Origin: Planctomycetota bacterium
GTDB lineage: Bacteria > Planctomycetota > Planctomycetia > Pirellulales > Lacipirellulaceae
Direction of reading: 5' to 3'
Length of the DNA stretch: 64,000 nucleotides
Assembly (NCBI GenBank): GCA_024278955.1
Contig: JAJRSE010000139.1
Coordinates: 1 to 64,000 of the forward strand
The first letter of the stretch is position 1; each line of letters opens with the position of its first letter. Under the pieces are notes generated by a model. That model saw only the letters and a program-made list of their open reading frames with translations. It was not told the DNA's origin and made no database searches. The translations under genes and the position numbers were made by a program. Positions 52,038 through 59,647 of this stretch are shown piece by piece.

Positions 52038-52754
52038 ATGCGAATATCTTTGTACTTTATCGCAATCCTCATTCTGGTTCTGTCAGGGGACCATGCACTG
52101 GCTCAGGGGTCTGGAAGCAGTCGTTCTTCAGCACCACGCTCTTCCCCAGCACCAGATCGGTACAATTCGGCAGTTCCAGCGACTCCCAAGCCTCCTACTC
52201 ATGCCCAATTCGCCGCATCATTTTGGGGGCACTTGAAAAATGATAAGGGATCCTATCGCCAGTGGGGGTCGCCTGGAAAAAACAGAAGCCTGGGAGAGTC
52301 GCTGAAATTAGAGGGGGCAGCCGGGGGAAAAGCACCGTCTGGAATGCCTCATAAAGAAGTCGGAAAAACCTATCTCAATCACACCGCCAACATGGCCCTG
52401 CAAAAATTGCCTTTGAAGTCCGTACTCGTGCGAGAAGCGTACGCTGCGGATGGCCTAACGCTTGAAAACATCACGGTCATGTATCGTTCAAAAGGAGTTG
52501 ATCCAGAAAATGGCGATTGGTATTGGATAATGTACCTGCCCAACGGCAGCCTCGCCTCAACATCGCCGGAGCAAGGTAATCGGCCGATTGCTGGCCGGGT
52601 TCAGAGTTGTATCCAATGCCACCGGCAAGCTGCCGGCAATGATTTTGTGTTCCTGAATGATCGACCGGCCCCGGGAGCCCCCCCATCCAATCCACATGGC
52701 AGGGCTCAGGGAGTTCCCCAAGCGGATCCAGATGGCAGCGGGTCGCGACGATGA
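52038..52754 (+). CDS. Secreted cytochrome P460-like c-type haem protein
   Basis: The 238 residues have a signal peptide (YFIAILILVLSGDHALAQ) and a single haem c site CIQCH near residue 191. After it comes RQAAGNDFVFLND, which resembles the H-K-x-x-x-x-D-F-V-F end of P460-type cytochromes. The body includes YRQWGSPGK and WYWIMYLPNGS. Some P460 proteins oxidise hydroxylamine; others have no known activity. Pro/Gly-rich tail residues follow the haem site. It overlaps the next gene by 23 bases if that gene starts at 52732. Confidence 0.7.
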   Translation: MRISLYFIAILILVLSGDHALAQGSGSSRSSAPRSSPAPDRYNSAVPATPKPPTHAQFAASFWGHLKNDKGSYRQWGSPGKNRSLGESLKLEGAAGGKAPSGMPHKEVGKTYLNHTANMALQKLPLKSVLVREAYAADGLTLENITVMYRSKGVDPENGDWYWIMYLPNGSLASTSPEQGNRPIAGRVQSCIQCHRQAAGNDFVFLNDRPAPGAPPSNPHGRAQGVPQADPDGSGSRR

Positions 52755-54546
52755 ACCAGCTGTCGTGACCAGACTACGAAATCTACGAATTCAAATCACA
52801 CCGCTTTCAAAGCTTGTTGTTTTGGCGGTTCTGTCAGAGTCGATTTATCTATTAATCGCGTTGACAGGGCAAAGTCTGCATGTAGAGGGCGTCGGCGACT
52901 GGTCTCTGCTTTCGATTCTCGGGCTGTTCACGGGGGCCTTTTTTGTTCATCTGTGGGCACTCAAGGTTGCTTTGGCAGCACCGCAGAATCGTCGCCTGCT
53001 AGTGTTCCTAGGCATTCCTGCTTTGGTGTTCCGTCTCACTTTGTTGTGTACTGACCCGATCGCAGAACTCGACATCTACCGTTATTTGTGGGATGGCGAA
53101 GTCTGCTCTCACGGTGTGAGCCCCTACCAATACAGCCCAGCGCAAGTCCTGGCAGTTTCAGGCGGAGCGTTTGCCCCGACCAACCAGAATTCGGCAGATC
53201 AAATTCCGGCCGACTTGGCCAAGCTTGTAAAGCTGCGTGACAGGTCGCCGGAGATGGCAGAGATCATTCGACGAATTCACTTTTCCGAGCTCCCGACGAT
53301 TTATCCTCCGACGAGCCAGGTCGTTTTCACACTAGCCAGCCTCACCACTCCCAAACAGGCATCCATTCTGCATCGCATGGTGGTTTTCAAAGCTTGGTTT
53401 GTTCTTTTTGATATGATGACGTTGTACCTCGTGGTGCTACTTTTGCGTTTTGTTGGCAGACCGGTCGCATGGTCTCTTGTCTATGGTTGGTGTCCCTTGT
53501 TAATCAAGGAGATTGCGAACAGTGGCCACCTTGATGCGGTGGCGGTATTCTTCACGACACTTGCAATCTGGCTGACGGTGCGAGCATGCTTTACTGCTGC
53601 AAGCTCGCAAGCAGAAGAGGCGAATAACACACGATCGAAGCGAGCAATCTTGGGTGCCGCCCTTACGCTGGGTCTTGCAATCGGGGCAAAAATTTATCCG
53701 CTGGTGTTGGTCCCTTTGTTTCTCTTTGCGAGCAACCAGCGATTTGGTTTGCGAAGAACGATCTTGATTGGGCTCGTGTTACTATTTGCAACCAGTTTCA
53801 TCATGTGGCCCATGGTTCCGACAGGTAAGCTAGCGGAATTGTCCGCTTTTCGCTTTCCTTCGACCTCGGACGAACTCCCGCCGTTGCCTCCCCCGCACAT
53901 CGGAACAGAGGCGGGCGACCCCAGCAAGAGCCTCCGCGCATTCCTCAGTGAATGGGAGATGAATGATTTCTTGTTCTTGCTGTGGATGGAAAACATCCGT
54001 CCCACTCACGAATTGCCCGCAAGTGATGTTGCCTGGTTTTCTATCGTGCCTGAACAATGGCGAAAGCCGGTGCGCGAAATCACGGGGCGAATGACCGGCG
54101 TAGAACCGAGCCGTACCCCGTTCTTTTTTTCTCGTGCGGTGACCTCTAGCGGACTACTCCTCCTGGCGATCGGGCTTGCTTGGCGTGCAAACAGACGCGG
54201 GACAGCCGACGCATTTCTGGAAGCGGCCTTTCTCACCATGGCTTGGTTTTGGTTAATTTTGCCAACCGGGAATCCATGGTACTGGACTTGGGCCTTGCCG
54301 CTGCTCCCCTTTGCCCGCAGCAAGGCGTGGCTCGCATTGAGCGGCCTTACACTGATCTACTACGTACGTTTCTGGTTGACGTTTCACTATTTGGACACGC
54401 CCGTGCCGGGATTCACCTACAAGGGGCCATTATTCTTTGACTACGTCGTGACTTGGCTGGAATTCGGACCATGGTTTGTCGCACTGGGATTCGCGCAACT
54501 AACGTCAATAGCCGGTAAGCTACGACGGCTTGCCAAACTCGGCTAG
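52732..54546 (+). CDS. GT-C type membrane glycosyltransferase-like protein (GT87-like)
   Basis: The protein has about 604 residues with 11-13 hydrophobic helices. The first external loop contains DPIAELDIYRYLWDGEVCSH, an acidic motif of the type found in polyprenyl-phosphate-dependent GT-C transferases. Further motifs are VSPYQYSP, PTIYPPTSQ and LIKEIANSGHLDAVAVFF, the last typical of GT87-like proteins. It probably transfers a sugar from a lipid carrier on the outer face of the inner membrane. The start is uncertain (52657, 52696 or 52732). Its TAG and the TAG of the opposite-strand gene share the palindrome CTAG at 54543-54546. Confidence 0.7.
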   Translation: MAAGRDDEPAVVTRLRNLRIQITPLSKLVVLAVLSESIYLLIALTGQSLHVEGVGDWSLLSILGLFTGAFFVHLWALKVALAAPQNRRLLVFLGIPALVFRLTLLCTDPIAELDIYRYLWDGEVCSHGVSPYQYSPAQVLAVSGGAFAPTNQNSADQIPADLAKLVKLRDRSPEMAEIIRRIHFSELPTIYPPTSQVVFTLASLTTPKQASILHRMVVFKAWFVLFDMMTLYLVVLLLRFVGRPVAWSLVYGWCPLLIKEIANSGHLDAVAVFFTTLAIWLTVRACFTAASSQAEEANNTRSKRAILGAALTLGLAIGAKIYPLVLVPLFLFASNQRFGLRRTILIGLVLLFATSFIMWPMVPTGKLAELSAFRFPSTSDELPPLPPPHIGTEAGDPSKSLRAFLSEWEMNDFLFLLWMENIRPTHELPASDVAWFSIVPEQWRKPVREITGRMTGVEPSRTPFFFSRAVTSSGLLLLAIGLAWRANRRGTADAFLEAAFLTMAWFWLILPTGNPWYWTWALPLLPFARSKAWLALSGLTLIYYVRFWLTFHYLDTPVPGFTYKGPLFFDYVVTWLEFGPWFVALGFAQLTSIAGKLRRLAKLG

Positions 54547-55766
54547 TGGTCGTGGTCGTGACCATCCTCGCTTTCATTCGCCGCGGCGGAATCGGACGCA
54601 GTAGTGGGTTCGGGCGATAGATCGTCACTGTCCTCTTGCAATATTGAAGTAGGAGCTGAGTCGATCGCCGGGGTCACTTCTAGGGCCGGTTGTTCCGTGG
54701 CGACGGGCGGCTCGCCGCCGAAGCGTGTGATCAACTGCCCGGCCAATTTATCCCGGCTTTCCAACTCAAACGCTCTCTTCAGGTCACGTAGGGCAGACCG
54801 TTGGTGGCCAAGAAACCCGTGCTGATAGCCGCGGAGGAAATGGGCGTAGCCAGCGTCTGGATTCTTTGTGAGGTATTCGCTTAGCCGGTCCATTTGCTCG
54901 ACGTAAGCACGACCGCGATAGTATCGAGCATAGTTTTCCACCACGAAGCCCCACTCTTGCGGATCGAGCTGGGAAGTGGCTTGGTGAATCGCAGCGGCCG
55001 CGTTACGGTAGTCACCTACAGCGAAAAGTGATTGGGCTGTAAATAATAGAAGCTTTCCTTGTCGTGGCATTTCGACAAGTGCATGATTCGCCATGCGAGC
55101 GGCACGTTGAAAGTCACCCGTACGAAATGCTTCTTCCGCTTTCCGCCGAAAGGCCTCTCCTTCGGCTGTGGTGATCGGACGGTCAGGTGCCGGTTGGTTT
55201 ACGACCGGCTGTACTTGCTCGACGACAACGGGCGTCGCATCGACTATCTCGACTGCGCGATAGCCTGTCGTGTACGAACCGGCATAGTAAGCCGGTGAAT
55301 AGTACGACGACCCATAGCCATAGCCACCGTACCAAGGAAAGATCGAAAAACCAAAATGAGGATATCCGTGGCCGTAGTCGAAGTGACCGCCATGACCGCC
55401 AACGTGTCCACCAAAGCCATGCCCGATACCATGACCACCGAAGTGGCTACCACCATGACCGACACCATGACCACCGAAGTGGCTGCCAGCATGTCCGACA
55501 CCATGACCGCCAAAGCCGTGTCCGCCTACATGCCTACCACCGTGCCTGCCGCTGTGTCCACCAAAATGCCTACTACCGTGTCCACCACCGTGTCTGCCGC
55601 CATGACCACCGAAGTGGCTGCCTCCATGACCTCCATGTCCCCCCCCGTGACCCCCGTGACCTCCGTGACCTCCGTGACCTCCGCCATGTTGCGCAAAAGC
55701 AAGCGAAGTGGCGGCCAGCAGAAAGGCCGTTCCAACAAACGATCGAACAAAAATTAGGCGACTCAT
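54543..55766 (-). CDS. Exported Gly/His-rich repeat protein with TPR domain
   Basis: From the ATG at 55766 the 407 residues have a signal peptide (SFVGTAFLLAATSLAFAQ), then about 130 residues of Gly-His repeats (HGGHGG, SHFGGHG, RHGGGHG). A Tyr/Gly-rich stretch follows, then a TPR-like helical domain (AFRRKAEEAFRTGDFQRAAR … YAHFLRGYQHGFLGHQRSALR) and an acidic tail ending GHDHDH. Gly-His repeats bind Ni, Cu or Zn in other proteins; here that is inferred. The DNA encoding the repeat is a tandem array (about 55360-55690), prone to slippage. Confidence 0.75.
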   Translation of the reverse strand: MSRLIFVRSFVGTAFLLAATSLAFAQHGGGHGGHGGHGGHGGGHGGHGGSHFGGHGGRHGGGHGSRHFGGHSGRHGGRHVGGHGFGGHGVGHAGSHFGGHGVGHGGSHFGGHGIGHGFGGHVGGHGGHFDYGHGYPHFGFSIFPWYGGYGYGSSYYSPAYYAGSYTTGYRAVEIVDATPVVVEQVQPVVNQPAPDRPITTAEGEAFRRKAEEAFRTGDFQRAARMANHALVEMPRQGKLLLFTAQSLFAVGDYRNAAAAIHQATSQLDPQEWGFVVENYARYYRGRAYVEQMDRLSEYLTKNPDAGYAHFLRGYQHGFLGHQRSALRDLKRAFELESRDKLAGQLITRFGGEPPVATEQPALEVTPAIDSAPTSILQEDSDDLSPEPTTASDSAAANESEDGHDHDH

Positions 55767-55951
55767 GGTTACGCACTCTCTTTCAATTTCACGGGCTATT
55801 TCACAGGTCAAAATTTCTATGCATCTCCGATTGGGGCCTGAATCGAACAAAGTTGTTACTCTGGCTAATTATTCGCGCGCGACGCAGCCCGGTCTAGCCC
55901 TCCAATTGGGTGACCGGGCGTTGGACGCGGCTCATATCGGTATCGGGTACC

Positions 55952-56257
55952 TTAGTGCCCCAGCCTCAGCCCAAAGTGAGGCGTCGAGATTCGAAGACCG
56001 CCACCGTGGCGAATAGATCGATTGTAACGGTGGCCGCCATAGGCAGGTCTCGCGTAGCCATGTCGGACATATCCACCTCCAAATGCCGGTGCTGCGTATC
56101 CATGGCCGGCATAACCATATCCCCCAACAAATCCATGGCTAACATAGCCATGGTGGCCTCCAAAGCCGTGGTGGTTATCGAACGCGATTGCCGAAGAAGA
56201 GGTTGAAAAAAATGCCAGAGCGGCGACAGTTGCAGTAACCAGTGCGAAGCGTTTCAT
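55952..56257 (-). CDS. Small exported Gly/His-rich protein
   Basis: The 101 residues start from ATG 56257, with AAAGGAG 6-7 bases upstream. The signal peptide is FALVTATVAALAFFSTSSSAIA, followed by NHHGFGGHHGYVSHGF, Gly/Tyr/His repeats and a short RISTPHFGLRLGH end. It is a smaller relative in style of the neighbouring 407-residue protein, 185 bases downstream on the same strand. Metal binding is inferred from composition. Confidence 0.7.
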   Translation of the reverse strand: MKRFALVTATVAALAFFSTSSSAIAFDNHHGFGGHHGYVSHGFVGGYGYAGHGYAAPAFGGGYVRHGYARPAYGGHRYNRSIRHGGGLRISTPHFGLRLGH

Positions 56258-56838
56258 GGGTGATCTCCTTTCGATCTTACTCAGTGGGACCAAAGCCTAT
56301 GAGCTTTGGAAGGTAGGAGAACGTAGGTGCATCTTCCGTGCCAAATACAAAAAATGCCTGAAAACACGGCAATAGCATTCAGATCTTACCCAGACAGACT
56401 GAAAGGGCTGCGTACTAGTGTCAAATCGACGGCGCATCTATCTCAAATTGATGTCACTGCTTTAGCCACCGAAGATATCGATCGCTCCGCCCCTTATAAA
56501 AGCCGACGACAGCAGCGAAAAGTCGGTTCTGCAACTCGTCAGCTTCGCCATCGCTAAGGTGCATGTGCGGTTGTGCGGGGCCCTTTGTGTTTTGTCTCAG
56601 TCGGAACTGGAGTTTTCCTGTGTGACCGCTAGTATAACGAGAAACGCAGGAGAATTCGATGAAAGAGAGATCTCAAGACCATGAAAAACGCGAGCGTCGG
56701 CACTTTGCCTGTCGTTGGGAGCTGATGTGAGGGGGGAATAGCGTGAGGACTCCCCTTTATCGAGCCTAAGCGGAGGTTTGTAGCGATACAATTGTCCATT
56801 CATCCAGCCACTAAACTTCCTGAAGAGTCACCTTTTTT
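56258..56838. other. 581-bp spacer without visible gene
   Basis: No open frame here shows a domain or a good start. It should contain the divergent promoters of the His-rich gene on the left and the propeller gene on the right. I see no repeat or strong hairpin. Confidence 0.4.
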
Positions 56839-57891
56839 ATGAAGATCGCAAACGCCACTTTTCTTTTGATGACAATCGGTGCTGTCGTATTTTTCGGCGA
56901 TAGGAGAATCGTTTTAGGGCAGGCGGTGTCTAAGCCGTTGACGCAAAAAATTTCTCAAAAGGTTGCCGATCAATTCACAAAATACGAAGTGATTCTATCG
57001 CCCGACAAAGATGAGGCGGAATGGTGGGCAGGCGCGCCTTCGGTACTGAGAGACCGAGAAGGGGTTTTCTGGTTGGCCTGCCGAATGCGGACAGCAGAGG
57101 CACCACGAGGTTTAAGGGGTTACGAAATTCGCATTTTGCGAAGCGAAGATGGCATTCACTTTACTAAAGTGCTCACCCTTCCACGAACGGCGGTACCCAT
57201 TCCTGGATTTGAACGCCCTGCCCTGCTTCAAGATCCAAAGACAGGAAAGTACAAGTTGTATGCTTGTGGCCCGTGGAAGAATGGTCCTTGGTCTATTATC
57301 AAGTTTGACGATGCCGACAGCCCTGACAAGTTTCTGGCTGCGACGGCAAAGCCCGTCATTCAGCCGCAACCGAAAGCGTATGATCGCGACATTCGCCCGG
57401 ATGGATACAAAGATCCAGTTATTATCAACGTCCAGGGTGTTTACCATTGTTACGTGATCGGGACGATGCGTCGAACCGAGCGGATTTACCATTTCACGAG
57501 CCACGATGGGCAGCAGTGGAAGCCGGTCGGTAGTCACCTCGACTCGATTATGGACCTAGAGGGATGGCACGACTTTTATGTGCGGCCAGCTAGTGTGTTG
57601 CCCTTAGAGTTTGGCTATCTGTTCATTTACGAAGGATCGAATACCAAGTGGTACGACCCCGTCTATAATCTAGGGACGGGCTTAGCGTTTACTTTTGATT
57701 TGCATAAAATAAAAGAGATCACGACCGAGGGTCCACTGGCAGTGAGTTCAACGCCTAGCCCTCGATTTCATACGTTTCGCTATTCCCACTGGATGCATGT
57801 GGGAGACGAGCTTTGGGTTTATGCCGAAGTCGTTTGCCCGAACGAGTCGCACGAAATTCGACTATTTCGTTTACCAAGGCTATCGAACTAG
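56839..57891 (+). CDS. Secreted beta-propeller glycosidase-like protein
   Basis: The 350 residues have an N-terminal hydrophobic segment (ATFLLMTIGAVVFFGD) that probably is a signal peptide. The mature part reads as a five-bladed beta-propeller of the GH43/GH32/GH130 group: AGAPSVLRDREGVFWLACRM, YEIRILRSEDGIHF, FERPALLQDPKTGKYKLYAC, DGYKDPVIINVQGVYHCY, and later YLFIYEGSN. Candidate acidic residues are present in D-R-E, E-R-P and K-D-P contexts, but the exact family and substrate are not recognised. It is a single gene. Such secreted carbohydrate-active proteins are common in planctomycetes. Confidence 0.65.
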   Translation: MKIANATFLLMTIGAVVFFGDRRIVLGQAVSKPLTQKISQKVADQFTKYEVILSPDKDEAEWWAGAPSVLRDREGVFWLACRMRTAEAPRGLRGYEIRILRSEDGIHFTKVLTLPRTAVPIPGFERPALLQDPKTGKYKLYACGPWKNGPWSIIKFDDADSPDKFLAATAKPVIQPQPKAYDRDIRPDGYKDPVIINVQGVYHCYVIGTMRRTERIYHFTSHDGQQWKPVGSHLDSIMDLEGWHDFYVRPASVLPLEFGYLFIYEGSNTKWYDPVYNLGTGLAFTFDLHKIKEITTEGPLAVSSTPSPRFHTFRYSHWMHVGDELWVYAEVVCPNESHEIRLFRLPRLSN

Positions 57892-57992
57892 GCTTTGTCT
57901 CAAAGCACGCTTGTAGCTTGTAGAAGGAACGAAAGTCGATCTTTCCTTTGGGGATGTCCCCTTGATTGTTAAAACGTGGCTTCGCTCTTTTG

Positions 57993-58018
57993 CAGGGCGA
58001 TTGTAAAGTCAAAAAACC
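57993..58018 (+). repeat. Solo copy of the CAGGCGANTGCAAAGTCAAAAAACC repeat end
   Basis: CAGGGCGATTGTAAAGTC followed by AAAAAACC nearly equals the right-arm end of the element at 5624-5777 (CAGGCGAACTGCAAAGTC followed by AAAAAACC). The match covers 26 positions with a few changes. It may be a remnant of the same element 52 kb away. Confidence 0.5.
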
Positions 58019-58132
58019 GCCGAGAGCGCAGGAACGCCTAGCAGAAAAACAGCTCCGTACGATTTGGCTTTTTTATGCCAGTATGGCGACCGGGACAAGT
58101 CTGCGCGATACTCGCGGGTACTGTCAAAGCAC

Positions 58133-58179
58133 TAGACAGCATTATTTTCTTGGTGTATTCTGGGGGGTATTGACCACCC
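58133..58179 (+). promoter_or_regulatory. Sigma70-like promoter with operator-like palindrome for the HTH gene
   Basis: TAGACA (58133-58138) and TATTCT (58156-58161) are separated by exactly 17 bases. Immediately downstream, where transcription would start, lies the imperfect palindrome GGGGGGT-ATTG-ACCACCC (58162-58179). The HTH gene starts 31 bases later. The placement fits repression, perhaps autoregulation. Confidence 0.45.
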
Positions 58180-58210
58180 GATGCAACACCGTCTATAGAG
58201 ATTTAGTACC

Positions 58211-58477
58211 ATGAAGCCTTACCTTACCCCCCGTCAGCTGGAGATCGTTCGCCTTGTGAGCCTTGGTTGCACAAACGAAGAAGTCGCTTGTATTCTAGGG
58301 ATTTCGCCTTCGACTGTAGATAACCATAAGACGCGAGCGATGGGTGTTCTTGGTACCGATAAGGCCGTATTGCTAACGCGTTTGGCGTTAAAGTATCGTT
58401 TCACCTCGATGAAAGACACGCTGACCAAAGCAGAGCGGCGTAAGAGCGGCCGAAAAAACGATGGTTGGAATGTTTAG
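58211..58477 (+). CDS. Stand-alone LuxR-type helix-turn-helix protein
   Basis: The 88 residues are almost only a LuxR C-terminal DNA-binding domain: LTPRQLEIVRLVSLGCTNEE, then ILGISPSTVDNHKTRAMGVL, as in NarL/FixJ output domains. There is no receiver or ligand domain before it; about 25 basic residues follow. Free LuxR HTH proteins such as GerE regulate directly by dimerising. A palindrome overlaps its presumed promoter. Neighbours on both sides point away or are unrelated, so the target is unknown. Confidence 0.8.
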   Translation: MKPYLTPRQLEIVRLVSLGCTNEEVACILGISPSTVDNHKTRAMGVLGTDKAVLLTRLALKYRFTSMKDTLTKAERRKSGRKNDGWNV

Positions 58478-58627
58478 AACTGTTTAGCCATTTGCGCATC
58501 AAGGTCTCGTTTTTACGCAGGCCATTGATGTTTCAGCACCGACGTTTCAGTACCGTAGCGAGCGCAAGGGTACCGCTATCAAGTCTGAGTTATACGTTAG
58601 CGCAAATTGGAAATCTGCGCCGGCAAT

Positions 58628-58655
58628 AAGCCCGGGAATTGCAACCCCTGGGCTT
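58628..58655. terminator. Bidirectional hairpin between convergent genes
   Basis: AAGCCCGGG pairs with CCTGGGCTT around GAATTGCAACC-like loop bases. On the plus side GTTTAGTTTTC follows. It lies 11 bases beyond the stop of the minus-strand gene ending at 58667 and about 150 bases after the HTH gene, a typical place for a shared terminator. Confidence 0.5.
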
Positions 58656-58666
58656 GTTTAGTTTTC

Positions 58667-59647
58667 TCAAAGCACAAGCGTAGTTTGAGAACGGAGCAGG
58701 CTCGTGCGGAGCTCTCGGCCCGTGACAAAGCCGATGGTTTTTCCTTGTTCGCTAATCACATGGCCCAGTGCGTCTTCGGTTTGGCTTAGCATCTGCATGG
58801 CCGTGAGACACGATTGTTGTTCGCCTAGCTCGACCAAGGGCTTTGGCGCTGGTAGCGAAGGCGAGTCGTCGAGATAGAGATCTACGGTACGCAGGTAGCC
58901 GACCAGTTTTCGGCCACCTCGAGTATCCTCGACAGGCAGCAGCGTTCGATTGTGTCTTTGAGCTATCCTCAACACGTCGCTTTTGCTCATCGTGGTTGTC
59001 ACGCGAACAACCCGCCCAGTCGGCGAGGCAAAGTTACGAATCGGTTGCCCTGCGACAAACAGCATGGCCTGTGCTAACGATTGTTGTGCCGGGCGAAGAA
59101 TTCCAGCTTCGTGACCTTCGGTAAGAAGTTCGGCTAGTTCTCGACGTGCCAGAGTGAGCCGCAACTCTTGAGGCGAAGCATTAGTAAAGAACTGTAGCAG
59201 CCGACTAAACGCCCACAGTATCAGCGTAATCGGCGCAAAAAGGACCGTGCAGATCAATAGCAGCGGAGCATATCGCTTGAGCAATCGGTTCGGCGCATCG
59301 AAAAAGAGACTCTTAGGTAGCAACTCCCCTAAGATGAAGATCAGCGGTGCAATAGCGATTGGTGCAAGGATTCCGACAAGAGCTCCTCCGTTGGGGAGCA
59401 GATGCTGCGAGGCCATCACCACTGCCAGCGACGTGACGTAATTTGCCAGGTTGTTGCCGACCAGCGTTGTTGCGATGAAAAGTGTCGGCTGGGTCGACAC
59501 CCAAAGCAGCGCCCGAGATGTCCGATCTCCTGCGAGGGTTTCGATAGCGAGTCGGATTCGGGTGACACGATAGAACCCAGTTTCCGAGCCACTAAATAAA
59601 GCGCTAAGAAGCAAGCCGGCAATCAGCAAGGTTGAAATCAAGATCAT
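58667..59647 (-). CDS. CNNM/CorC-type membrane protein (DUF21 plus CBS region), second of a pair
   Basis: The 326 residues begin with the DUF21 transmembrane domain (ISTLLIAGLLLSALFSGSETGFYRV, in which S-G-S-E-T is the family signature) and GNNLANYVTSLAVV. GELLPKSLFFDAPNRL follows, then a cytoplasmic CBS-pair region that is short and divergent. The family includes Mg2+ efflux regulators (MpfA/CorC) and eukaryotic CNNMs. The ATG overlaps the stop of the upstream paralogue by 4 bases, so the two are coupled and may form a heterodimer. A C-terminal CorC_HlyC domain appears to be missing. Confidence 0.85.
   Translation of the reverse strand: MILISTLLIAGLLLSALFSGSETGFYRVTRIRLAIETLAGDRTSRALLWVSTQPTLFIATTLVGNNLANYVTSLAVVMASQHLLPNGGALVGILAPIAIAPLIFILGELLPKSLFFDAPNRLLKRYAPLLLICTVLFAPITLILWAFSRLLQFFTNASPQELRLTLARRELAELLTEGHEAGILRPAQQSLAQAMLFVAGQPIRNFASPTGRVVRVTTTMSKSDVLRIAQRHNRTLLPVEDTRGGRKLVGYLRTVDLYLDDSPSLPAPKPLVELGEQQSCLTAMQMLSQTEDALGHVISEQGKTIGFVTGRELRTSLLRSQTTLVL

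Larger units (their letters stand above)
57892..58210. other. Spacer with repeat copy and luxR-type gene promoter
   Basis: The left half contains a solo repeat copy at 57993-58018; the right half a promoter and palindrome at 58133-58179. No coding potential is seen. Confidence 0.4.

Noticed and set aside
55244..55897. Long frames on both strands within the Gly/His repeat region
   Set aside because: Tandem repeats keep several frames open; only the minus-strand frame with signal peptide and TPR domain is credible.
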